From NCBI GenBank assembly GCA_002506175.1, contig DAXB01000012.1, positions 1 through 20,189 on the forward strand: DNA of 20,189 bases, read 5' to 3'. The notes under the pieces were generated by a model, which was not told the DNA's origin, made no database searches, and worked only from the letters and a program-made list of their open reading frames with translations. Positions 14,677 to 20,189 of this stretch are shown in pieces. The stretch's first letter is position 1. Each line of letters starts with the position of its first letter. A program made the translations under genes and the position numbers. Source of the DNA: Methanomassiliicoccaceae archaeon UBA113. GTDB taxonomy: Archaea > Thermoplasmatota > Thermoplasmata > Methanomassiliicoccales > Methanomethylophilaceae.

Positions 14677-15075
14677 TCAGTAATCTGGCGTAGGAACGAT
14701 CACCACTGGGCACTCAGCATTCTCCACAAGATACTGAGAAACACTTCCTGTGACCATTCTGTCGAAACGCGACCTGTCTGGCCTTCCTACGACGATGGTA
14801 TCAACCTGGAACCTTGTAGCCACTTCCAAAGTCGCCTCGTCGGGCTTTCCGATCTCAATGATCGTGTGAACGTCCGCGCCTCCCTCGGTCGCCCTCATCT
14901 GCGCCTTCTCCATGAACGCCTGAATAGAAGAATCGATGTCCTCGGGATTCATCTGATCCTTCGACGCGACGGTCATGATGTAGAGGGGCTCATTAAAACT
15001 GACGGCTAACTTTGTAGCGTAATCGAGGGCTGCACCTGTCTCCGGCTTACCGTCGTACGCGATGAGTATGGACAT
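14677..15075 (-). CDS. Universal stress protein (UspA family), ATP-binding type
   Basis: A protein of 132 residues starting MSILIAYDGKPETGAALDYA. It has the alpha/beta USP fold order and a C-terminal ATP-binding pattern, VGRPDRSRFDRMVTGSVSQY, then ENAECPVVIVPT; the family form is 'G...G.....lGSvs.yvl..a.cPVlvV'. I chose the ATG at 15073-15075. A GTG two codons earlier is possible but lacks the family start. An ATATTTATTG-like TATA box lies about 33 bases upstream on the minus strand, so the leader is short. USPs form dimers and act in stress adaptation, often with unknown partners. The gene converges on the chaperone operon and diverges from cobW. Confidence 0.95.
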   Translation of the reverse strand: MSILIAYDGKPETGAALDYATKLAVSFNEPLYIMTVASKDQMNPEDIDSSIQAFMEKAQMRATEGGADVHTIIEIGKPDEATLEVATRFQVDTIVVGRPDRSRFDRMVTGSVSQYLVENAECPVVIVPTPDY

Positions 15076-15163
15076 ATACACACAAAATGTCCAGATATCA
15101 ATAAATATGTATGGATTAAAAACAGATATTCACACTCTGTTTACACACTGGCTCTAACATTAT

Positions 15164-15232
15164 TACAACCGGACGGCACGAATAATCTAACATACGTCAA
15201 TTCGGTTGTAGAGGACAACAGTCTTTATATAG
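15164..15232 (+). promoter_or_regulatory. cobW-type promoter: TATA box plus 8-bp inverted arms
   Basis: TTTATATAG (15224-15232) is centred 26 bases before the ATG at 15254, so the message is probably leaderless. Upstream, TACAACCG (15164-15171) and CGGTTGTA (15203-15210) form perfect 8-bp arms with a 31-base spacer. These arms may be half-sites for an activator or repressor, for instance a metal sensor. The TATA box is well placed; the arms are only suggestive. Confidence 0.5.
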
Positions 15233-15253
15233 ACGGATAATTAGGTCGTCCTT

Positions 15254-15841
15254 ATGTACGTATACATATTAGGCGGATTCCTCGGAAGCGGAAAGACCAC
15301 GCTTCTGATGAAGCTTGCATCAATGTACACCAAACGTGGTCTTAAGACCGCTCTCCTCGTCAACGAATCCGGAGAGATCGGTGTCGATGGCGCCACCCTC
15401 AAGGCCGAGGGATATGATGCGATTGAACTCCCAGACGGATGCATCTGCTGCTCCCTTTCCGGAACACTGCAGACCGCACTCCAGAACATCGCCGATGATA
15501 TTGATCCCGATATCATAATCGTCGAACCGACCGGTCTAGCGCTCCCTCACAAAGTGAAGGATCTCGTAACGGAATCCGGCATCGATACAGACGGTACATT
15601 CATCATCGGTGTTTCTGATGTCGAGAGGTTCGAGATTCTGCTGGCCAAAAAGCAGGAATTCATAAAGAGACAGATGTCCGGAGCAGACTTCGTCCTTATC
15701 AACAAGAAGGATCTGGCAAAACCCGGACAGGTAGAATCGATCGAAGCATGGTTCGCCAAAGAGTTCCCTGAGAAGAAGCTCATGGTTGTATCGGCCAAGA
15801 CCGGAGAAAACATGGAATCAGTATACGGGATGATGAAATGA
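15254..15841 (+). CDS. CobW/COG0523 metallochaperone GTPase, minimal
   Basis: A protein of 195 residues. Signatures in order: GGFLGSGKTTLL (P-loop), the metal-binding CxCC motif CICCS (C63, C65, C66) in LPDGCICCSLSGTL, EPTGLALPHKV, NKKDLAKP (G4) and VVSAKTGENM (G5). This family delivers metal (zinc, cobalt or iron) to target enzymes using GTP. Most members have 300-400 residues with a C-terminal CobW_C domain and a His-rich loop. This one stops after the GTPase domain. The missing His-rich part may be supplied by the next gene, whose ATG overlaps this stop (ATGA). It is cytoplasmic. Which metal and target cannot be read here; corrinoid or Ni/Zn enzymes of an anaerobe are candidates. Confidence 0.93.
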   Translation: MYVYILGGFLGSGKTTLLMKLASMYTKRGLKTALLVNESGEIGVDGATLKAEGYDAIELPDGCICCSLSGTLQTALQNIADDIDPDIIIVEPTGLALPHKVKDLVTESGIDTDGTFIIGVSDVERFEILLAKKQEFIKRQMSGADFVLINKKDLAKPGQVESIEAWFAKEFPEKKLMVVSAKTGENMESVYGMMK

Positions 15842-16545
15842 GCGAAGAACACGAGCACCACCACCATCACCACGACGATGATGAGGAATGTCACTGCCAC
15901 TGCCATGACCACGATCATGAGCATGGACACGAGCACCACCACGAAGCCACTTCCATCGAGCAAGCCGGCGGATGCGCCGCTGGACTATCCGGAAAGCTCA
16001 CATGCTGGAACGCTGATGCGGAGGCCAGATTCACCAAGATCTTAATGGAGATCGGAAAATGGGTCGAAGCCGAATCCGGAGCCATGCTGGGCCACATCAA
16101 GGCCGCCATCACGCTCGATGACGGAACCGGAATCACACTGAACCTCACGGACCTCTCCAACGGTGTGGAGAAGCACGGAAACCTGGATCCCCAGGAGAAG
16201 GTGAACTTCACATTCATGTGTGCGGTCCTGGACGTCGATGAGCATGAGCTCAAGCACAGGATGTTCCATGCGATAGAAGACAGCGGACTCGACTATGAGC
16301 TCAACGAGCATGTGGAATGTCACTGCCATGACCATGAGCACCACCACCATCACCACGACGATGATGAGGAATGTCACTGCCACTGCCATGACCACGATCA
16401 TGAGCATGGACACGAGCACCACCATCACCACGACGATGATGATGACGGTGAATGCCACTGTGCGGAATGCGAAGCCAAGCGTACGAAGAAGGAAGAAGAT
16501 AAGAAGAAATCATTCTTCCAGAGAGTATTCGGAAAGAAAGCTTGA
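15838..16545 (+). CDS. Histidine/cysteine-rich metal-binding protein
   Basis: A protein of 235 residues. The N-terminus (5-35) and C-terminus (about 158-215) are His/Asp/Cys-rich strings (runs of HHHHHH, DDDEECHCHCHDHDHEHG) with roughly 40 histidines between them. Between lies a globular, non-His-rich domain (about 40-155), for example KLTCWNADAEARFTKILMEI and LNLTDLSNGVEKHGNLDPQE, which I do not recognise. A basic tail follows (KKEEDKKKSFFQRVFGKKA). The composition points to storage, buffering or hand-over of Zn, Ni or Co. It overlaps the CobW-type GTPase by four bases, so the two probably act as one metal-delivery unit. The two His-rich parts are encoded by a perfect 89-bp direct repeat. 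Confidence 0.88.
   Translation: MSEEHEHHHHHHDDDEECHCHCHDHDHEHGHEHHHEATSIEQAGGCAAGLSGKLTCWNADAEARFTKILMEIGKWVEAESGAMLGHIKAAITLDDGTGITLNLTDLSNGVEKHGNLDPQEKVNFTFMCAVLDVDEHELKHRMFHAIEDSGLDYELNEHVECHCHDHEHHHHHHDDDEECHCHCHDHDHEHGHEHHHHHDDDDDGECHCAECEAKRTKKEEDKKKSFFQRVFGKKA
15853..15941 (+). repeat. 89-bp perfect direct repeat, copy 1 (His-rich coding)
   Basis: Bases 15853-15941 are identical, base for base, to 16336-16424. The offset is 483 bases, exactly 161 codons, and both copies are in the same reading frame of the His-rich protein. Identity at third positions means either recent duplication or ongoing gene conversion. Confidence 0.95.
16336..16424 (+). repeat. 89-bp perfect direct repeat, copy 2 (His-rich coding)
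   Basis: Second copy of the repeat at 15853-15941. The neighbouring bases also encode His, Asp and Cys but have diverged. Recombination between the copies would delete 483 bases in frame and leave a protein of about 74 residues without the central domain. Confidence 0.95.
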
Positions 16546-16562
16546 AACACCGCTTCCCCAAA

Positions 16563-16583
16563 CCCTTTCTTCTTTCCTTTTTG
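16563..16583 (+). terminator. Pyrimidine-rich tract after the His-rich gene
   Basis: A run rich in T and C (TTTCTTCTTTCCTTTTTG) begins about 20 bases past the stop at 16545. No hairpin precedes it. It fits an archaeal oligo-T terminator separating the metallochaperone pair from the ABC importer. Confidence 0.45.
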
Positions 16584-16652
16584 TCATAATTCTTCCTACA
16601 TCGGAACTATCAATTATCATTATCCTTTTTAGGAAAATTATACCCAACAGGG

Positions 16653-16661
16653 TTATATTTA
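16653..16661 (+). promoter_or_regulatory. TATA box of the ABC importer operon
   Basis: TTATATTTA lies about 33 bases before the ATG at 16690, so the leader is only a few bases long. No repeat or palindrome stands out beside it. Confidence 0.6.
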
Positions 16662-16689
16662 TCGTGTGCAAATATTGAATCCAGATAAT

Positions 16690-17877
16690 ATGGACAGAAA
16701 AGTCGCCTTGACCGCAATAGTCGTTGTGACATTCATCCTGTCGTCATGCATCCTGGTCACGTTCTACAACCCGACCGAGGACGATAAGGAACTGAACGCC
16801 ATCGCGAGAGTCAACACAGAAGGCTCCGCGATTTTCATCGACACACAGAAGGGCATCCCCTCTAACTATCTAACTATAGATAAGAACAACAATATCACGT
16901 ACAATGTTGACGGATGGAGGGGAAAAGTCTTCGGAACCCCCGGAACAACCACCATACAGCATATGCAGCTCCAGGAGATCGTCACCGAGAAACTTGGTCT
17001 GAAATTCACATTGTACACCGAAGGGGCCAAGGATCCGGGATGCGTCTACTACATCTCATCCGTCACCAACGCCTCCGTCTACATCAGCACGCCTGTCCTC
17101 GCAGGAGCTATCGTATGGGAACCTCAAGTCGAAGCGGCCCTGAACGATTCCGCACGCAACACGGTTATTCTCGCGACAACTGCACAGCTCTTCCCCGAGC
17201 ACACATGCTGCATCATTGCTGGATCACACGAATATATGCAGAACAACAGCGATGTCACGGTAAGATTCCTCGCCGCATACACCGAGTCTGTCGACTGGGT
17301 CAATAATGCACTCAAGGACAAGAGCTCGGCGGAATACGCCAAACTGGTAAAAATCGCCAAAGAGAAGACTGGAAACCAATTCAGCAACAAGATCATCGAA
17401 GATGCTCTGGCTTCAGTCAACTACACGTATGGAATGAGCGGAAACGGAGATACAGTGGATACTCCGCTCATATCTCTGGAGAAGGACATAGAGGGACTCG
17501 TACAGGGATACTATGACCTCGGTGCACTTCAGCGCTCCATGAAGAGCCTCGGATACAGCAGCATCCATGAGTTCTCGCAGAGATTCGTCAACGACGGATA
17601 CCTCAGCCAGGCACTCCAGCTGGACAAGAGCGCCAGCGGATACTCCAAGGTATCTGTCAAAGTAGCAGTCATCGCCGGAGATATCCACCAGATCGCAATC
17701 CATGTCGGAATCGAGCTTGGTTACTTCGACGAATACGGAATAGCGGTCAACATCAGCAGCGCATCCAACGGTGCCGGTGTCGCCACATCCCTCCAAAACG
17801 GAGAGGCAGACTTCGGATTCATGGGAGCGCCTCCGATAGTCACGACCGTGATCAACAGCGGCCTTACACACAGCTGA
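16690..17877 (+). CDS. ABC importer substrate-binding protein (SsuA/NMT1 type), apparently circularly permuted
   Basis: A protein of 395 residues from the ATG at 16690; a GTG at 16666 adds eight residues ahead of the signal and is rejected. A signal or anchor segment (about 5-26) includes LSSC at 17-20. SsuA/NrtA-like proteins normally begin with 'kVa......h.p...a.e.GyF...Gi.v....s.g......L..Gead.gf.g.pp', and only then 'iar.n.egsai.v', the second lobe and the closing helices. Here the order is reversed: AIARVNTEGSAIF is at residues 37-49, the second lobe and helices follow (AGAIVWEPQVEAAL, RFLAAYTESVDWV), and the usual N-terminal lobe KVAVIAGDIHQIAIHVGIEL through GEADFGFMGAPP sits at 324-385. 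The protein probably still folds, since the family's natural ends lie close together. It is exported and hands substrate to the permease. The substrate is unknown; sulfonate, nitrate, bicarbonate or a vitamin precursor are family options. Confidence 0.85.
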   Translation: MDRKVALTAIVVVTFILSSCILVTFYNPTEDDKELNAIARVNTEGSAIFIDTQKGIPSNYLTIDKNNNITYNVDGWRGKVFGTPGTTTIQHMQLQEIVTEKLGLKFTLYTEGAKDPGCVYYISSVTNASVYISTPVLAGAIVWEPQVEAALNDSARNTVILATTAQLFPEHTCCIIAGSHEYMQNNSDVTVRFLAAYTESVDWVNNALKDKSSAEYAKLVKIAKEKTGNQFSNKIIEDALASVNYTYGMSGNGDTVDTPLISLEKDIEGLVQGYYDLGALQRSMKSLGYSSIHEFSQRFVNDGYLSQALQLDKSASGYSKVSVKVAVIAGDIHQIAIHVGIELGYFDEYGIAVNISSASNGAGVATSLQNGEADFGFMGAPPIVTTVINSGLTHS

Positions 17878-17886
17878 GGTGAGCCC

Positions 17887-18708
17887 ATGTCTACGGTATT
17901 CGGATGGACATACGACAAACACAACAAGAACCACCGTATGTTCAGGAAAATGGTGATAGCGGTAACATCGCTGGTCTGCTTCATGTTCGCATGGTGGGAT
18001 ATATCCGTCCTCGCGAACTCGGCGGCCATACCCACTCCGATCGACACCTGGAACGCCCTTGTGAACCTCATCAACGAGGGTGACACCATCACCGGCAGGA
18101 GCGTATGGGATTACATCGGATCCAGCATGAAGACGTACCTGTCCGGATTCGGACTGGCCCTTCTGGTGGCCATCCCCCTAGGATTGGTGATCGGATACTT
18201 CGCTGTCGTGGAAGAGTTCGCAACACCTGTCATAGAGATATTGAGGCCTATAGCACCAATCGCATGGGCGCCTATCTTCATCCTTGCTATAGACTATACC
18301 ATCGGACCTATCCTCGTCGTGTTCATAGGAATATTCTTCCCGCTGCTCACCAACGTCGTGTTCGGAGTGAAGGAAATCGATACAAAGCTCATAGATGCCG
18401 CCAGGACTCTCGGAGCAAGCTCTTCGCAAGTATTCACCAAGGTTATGATCCCCAGCGCCGTGCCGTACATCATGAACGGAGTCAAGATCGGACTGGGAAT
18501 CGGTTGGATGTGTATCGTCGCGGCCGAACTGTACGCACCTCAGCTCGGAGGGATAGGATTCTACCTCAACGAGCAGGCCACCGCAGGATTCTGGCCTGCA
18601 GCTTTCGCTGCGATAGCGATCATTGCTGTCCTCGGACTGCTGACTACAGGTCTCGCCGAAGTGATCCACAAGAAACTAGTGAACAGGGTGGGGATGACAA
18701 GTGCCTGA
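17887..18708 (+). CDS. ABC importer permease (SsuC/NrtB/TauC type)
   Basis: Integral membrane subunit, 273 residues, about six helices. GAGGTGA (17876-17882) sits four bases before the ATG at 17887. The cytoplasmic EAA-type loop that contacts the ATPase is clear: KLIDAARTLGASSSQVFTKV then MIPSAVPYIMNGVKIGLGIG, typical of the BPD_transp_1 family, and it ends in a helix pair. The sulfonate/nitrate/taurine subfamily is suggested by the 'AARTLGAS..q.f.kv.iPsa.P.i..G.kig.g.gw' spacing. The gene lies nine bases after the binding protein and overlaps the ATPase start. Presumably it works as a homodimer. Confidence 0.94.
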   Translation: MSTVFGWTYDKHNKNHRMFRKMVIAVTSLVCFMFAWWDISVLANSAAIPTPIDTWNALVNLINEGDTITGRSVWDYIGSSMKTYLSGFGLALLVAIPLGLVIGYFAVVEEFATPVIEILRPIAPIAWAPIFILAIDYTIGPILVVFIGIFFPLLTNVVFGVKEIDTKLIDAARTLGASSSQVFTKVMIPSAVPYIMNGVKIGLGIGWMCIVAAELYAPQLGGIGFYLNEQATAGFWPAAFAAIAIIAVLGLLTTGLAEVIHKKLVNRVGMTSA

Positions 18709-19498
18709 GGACAATAACAACAGAATCGAGGAGGGAAGCGTCTTCCTCGAGATCGACCACCTCAGGAAAGTGTACATCACAGACGAGTCTCAAACGGTCG
18801 CTATAGAAGATCTCACCCTGGATATCAAGAAAGGGGAGCTCATCTCCATAGTCGGACCGTCCGGATGCGGAAAGACCACCATCCTGCGCATGATCGCCGG
18901 ACTGCTGGAACCAACGTCCGGTACCATCACTATCGGCGGGAAGGAATGCTCCGAACCCGGATCCGACAGAGGAATGGTCTTCCAGGACTTCGCCCTGTTC
19001 CCGTGGAGGACCGTCAGAAAGAACGTCGAGTTCGGAATGGAAGTTGCAGGTGTCCCCAAGGAGGAACGTCGCGAGAGGGCAGAGAAATACATAGAATTGG
19101 TGGGTCTGAAGGACTTCGCGGACTCGAGGGTCCACGAGCTCTCTGGAGGTATGAAGCAGCGTGTCGGAATAGCACGTGCGTTCGTCAACCATCCTGATGT
19201 CATCCTGATGGATGAGCCGTTCGGTGCACTCGATGCCCAGACCAGGAATCTCATGCAGGCGCAGCTGGTAAGGATCCTCGAGAAGACCGAGCAGACGATC
19301 ATCTTCATCACCCACTCCGTCGAGGAGGCCGTGTTCCTCTCCGACAGGGTCGTGATCCTCACAAAACGTCCTGCGACCATCAAAGAGGTTATCGACATCC
19401 CGTGGCCAAGACCGCGCGACCGCGCCGGCCCGGAGTTCGTGGCCCTCAGAAAGAGGATTCTCGAGGAACTCGAGAAAGAGAACGTGATGAACGGGTGA
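18701..19498 (+). CDS. ABC importer ATPase (SsuB/NrtD/TauB type)
   Basis: ATP-binding subunit, 265 residues. Walker A GPSGCGKTT (52-60), Q-loop MVFQDFALFPW, signature LSGGMKQR (about 147-154), Walker B VILMDEPFGALD and switch histidine FITHSVEEA. The FPWRTVRKNVEFGME pattern after the Q-loop is that of the sulfonate/nitrate/taurine group. The start is GTG at 18701, overlapping the permease stop by eight bases. The first in-frame ATG would lie far inside the fold, so GTG is the credible start. It completes the importer with the two preceding genes. There is no extra C-terminal regulatory domain. Confidence 0.95.
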   Translation: MPEDNNNRIEEGSVFLEIDHLRKVYITDESQTVAIEDLTLDIKKGELISIVGPSGCGKTTILRMIAGLLEPTSGTITIGGKECSEPGSDRGMVFQDFALFPWRTVRKNVEFGMEVAGVPKEERRERAEKYIELVGLKDFADSRVHELSGGMKQRVGIARAFVNHPDVILMDEPFGALDAQTRNLMQAQLVRILEKTEQTIIFITHSVEEAVFLSDRVVILTKRPATIKEVIDIPWPRPRDRAGPEFVALRKRILEELEKENVMNG

Positions 19499-19527
19499 AT
19501 GCTGGTTCCAAACGATTTCCTTACTGG

Positions 19528-19555
19528 AGGCGTGAGTGTAACTACACTCACGCCT
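19528..19555. terminator. Long perfect hairpin after the ABC operon
   Basis: A 28-base perfect inverted repeat: arm AGGCGTGAGTGT (from 19528), loop AACT, arm ACACTCACGCCT (to 19555), giving a 12-bp stem. It lies 30 bases past the ATPase stop. The tail (TCATATAACG) is not a strong T run, so it may be a terminator, an mRNA-stabilising hairpin or an operator. Confidence 0.6.
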
Positions 19556-19560
19556 TCATA

Positions 19561-19603
19561 TAACGATATAAAAAATTACAAACGTGAAAGTTTTATATCG
19601 TTA
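19561..19603. repeat. 13-bp inverted repeat overlapping the TATA box of the next gene
   Basis: TAACGATATAAAA (19561-19573) and TTTTATATCGTTA (19591-19603) are perfect complements with a 17-base spacer. The right arm carries TTTTATAT, centred about 25 bases before the ATG at 19619, so the repeat covers the core promoter of the ATPase gene. This fits an operator, perhaps autoregulatory; function is inferred. Confidence 0.6.
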
Positions 19604-19618
19604 AATCATCCATTTTAT

Positions 19619-20189
19619 ATGAAAGATCTGATTCGCGAAAAATATCTTTCCAGAATCCGCCCCTTCTTCAACGATACGGAAATGATCAAGGTGCTGACGG
19701 GTGTGAGACGTTGCGGCAAATCCACGATTATGAATCAGATTATATGCGAATTGACATCCGGAGGAGTAGCAGTAGAGGATATCGCATACCTCGACCTGGA
19801 TTCCAAGAAATACCACAGGATCAGGACCTCGGATGAACTGGAATCCGCGATAGACGACCTACTTGGAAACGAGCTGACTGGAAAATATCTCTTCATAGAT
19901 GAAATCCAGAACGTCCCTGATTTCGAAGATATGATCAATGCGTATCGTAACGAAGGCGTATCCGTCTTCATAACTGGATCCAATTCATATCTTCTGAGCG
20001 GCGAACTGATAACGAAACTGACAGGCCGTTTCATAGAATTCAGAATATATCCATTTTCATTTTTGGAGATTCGCGATTTCCATAACATCAATGGGATAGA
20101 TTTTGAATCGGGGTCCGCTTTCGAAAGATACATCAGATACGGCGGATATCCCCGCATTCAATCCTATTCCGATGAATCCGATATGGAGA
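19619..20189 (+). CDS. AAA_14/DUF4143-type ATPase (partial, 3' end outside window)
   Basis: The start only; about 190 residues are visible and the frame stays open to the window edge. Signatures: a basic N-terminus MKDLIREKYLSRIRPFF, Walker A GVRRCGKST, Walker B LFIDEIQNVPDFE, sensor-like ITGSNSYLLSGEL, then LTGRFIEFRIYPFSFLEI and YIRYGGYP. This order is typical of the archaeal/bacterial AAA_14 family that carries a C-terminal DUF4143 nuclease-like domain, which would lie beyond the edge. These genes are often present in many copies and are variable between strains; their job is unclear. The start at ATG 19619 is supported by the TATA box 25 bases upstream, implying a leaderless message. Codons are AT-richer here (TAT, TTT, ATA, TCA) than in the neighbours, hinting at separate ancestry. 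Confidence 0.9.
   Translation, partial: MKDLIREKYLSRIRPFFNDTEMIKVLTGVRRCGKSTIMNQIICELTSGGVAVEDIAYLDLDSKKYHRIRTSDELESAIDDLLGNELTGKYLFIDEIQNVPDFEDMINAYRNEGVSVFITGSNSYLLSGELITKLTGRFIEFRIYPFSFLEIRDFHNINGIDFESGSAFERYIRYGGYPRIQSYSDESDME

Noticed and set aside
15853..16424. The 89-bp repeat as a CRISPR or mobile-element repeat
   Set aside because: There are only two copies, both in frame inside one coding sequence, with no regular spacers and no transposase.
15547..16458. Two minus-strand ORFs (15547-15963, 16042-16458) with long Val/Met/Ile runs
   Set aside because: They are antisense to the His/Asp-rich codons (CAC/GAC read as GTG/GTC), which mimic hydrophobic proteins. The plus-strand genes are clear.
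1..20189. tRNA, rRNA, insertion sequences or CRISPR arrays
   Set aside because: I looked for tRNA-like arms, terminal inverted repeats with transposase frames and regularly spaced repeats, and saw none I could support by eye.

Overview
The window looks like part of an archaeal chromosome. Several start codons lie only about 25-33 bases downstream of a TATA-like box, which suggests short or absent leaders (for example 15224-15232 before a start at 15254, and 19591-19598 before a start at 19619). Genes are tightly packed with 4-base ATGA overlaps. A folate-type formate ligase, a Feo iron system and a rubredoxin suggest an anaerobe. The mixture fits host- or sediment-associated Thermoplasmata, for example Methanomassiliicoccales. 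That placement is inference from gene content and style, not from a marker gene.

Layout: 1-1150 (minus) is the 5' two thirds of formate-tetrahydrofolate ligase. 1151-1366 is a divergent promoter region carrying two TTTAG-N6-CTAAA operators around a TATA box. 1367-3836 is feoA-feoB plus a tiny FeoB-associated cysteine-rich membrane protein. 3917-4054 is a short rubredoxin, convergent with a Sel1-repeat protein (4057-4986, minus). 5047-5615 holds a two-helix membrane protein and a winged-helix-like protein.

The centre, 5943-14617, is the most striking part: five same-strand genes, touching or overlapping, that together look like a complete dedicated Hsp70 machine. In order they are: an Hsp70 whose alpha-helical lid is replaced by a vWA domain; a ~1000-residue protein with a J-like N-terminus lacking HPD, two zinc ribbons and fibronectin-like repeats; a zinc-ribbon GTPase; a GrpE-like coiled-coil protein; and a second, lidless Hsp70 with an alanine-rich linker. 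A duplicated CGAATTTCG element sits at the promoter, and a UUCG-tetraloop terminator ends the unit. The likely job is GTPase-controlled, vWA-mediated remodelling or assembly of a target that the sequence does not reveal.

The right part holds a universal stress protein (minus); a minimal CobW/COG0523 metallochaperone GTPase coupled to a histidine-rich protein with an internal 89-bp perfect repeat; a three-gene ABC importer (SsuABC/NrtABC type) whose binding protein appears to be circularly permuted; and, after two inverted repeats, the start of an AAA_14/DUF4143-type ATPase that runs off the window.
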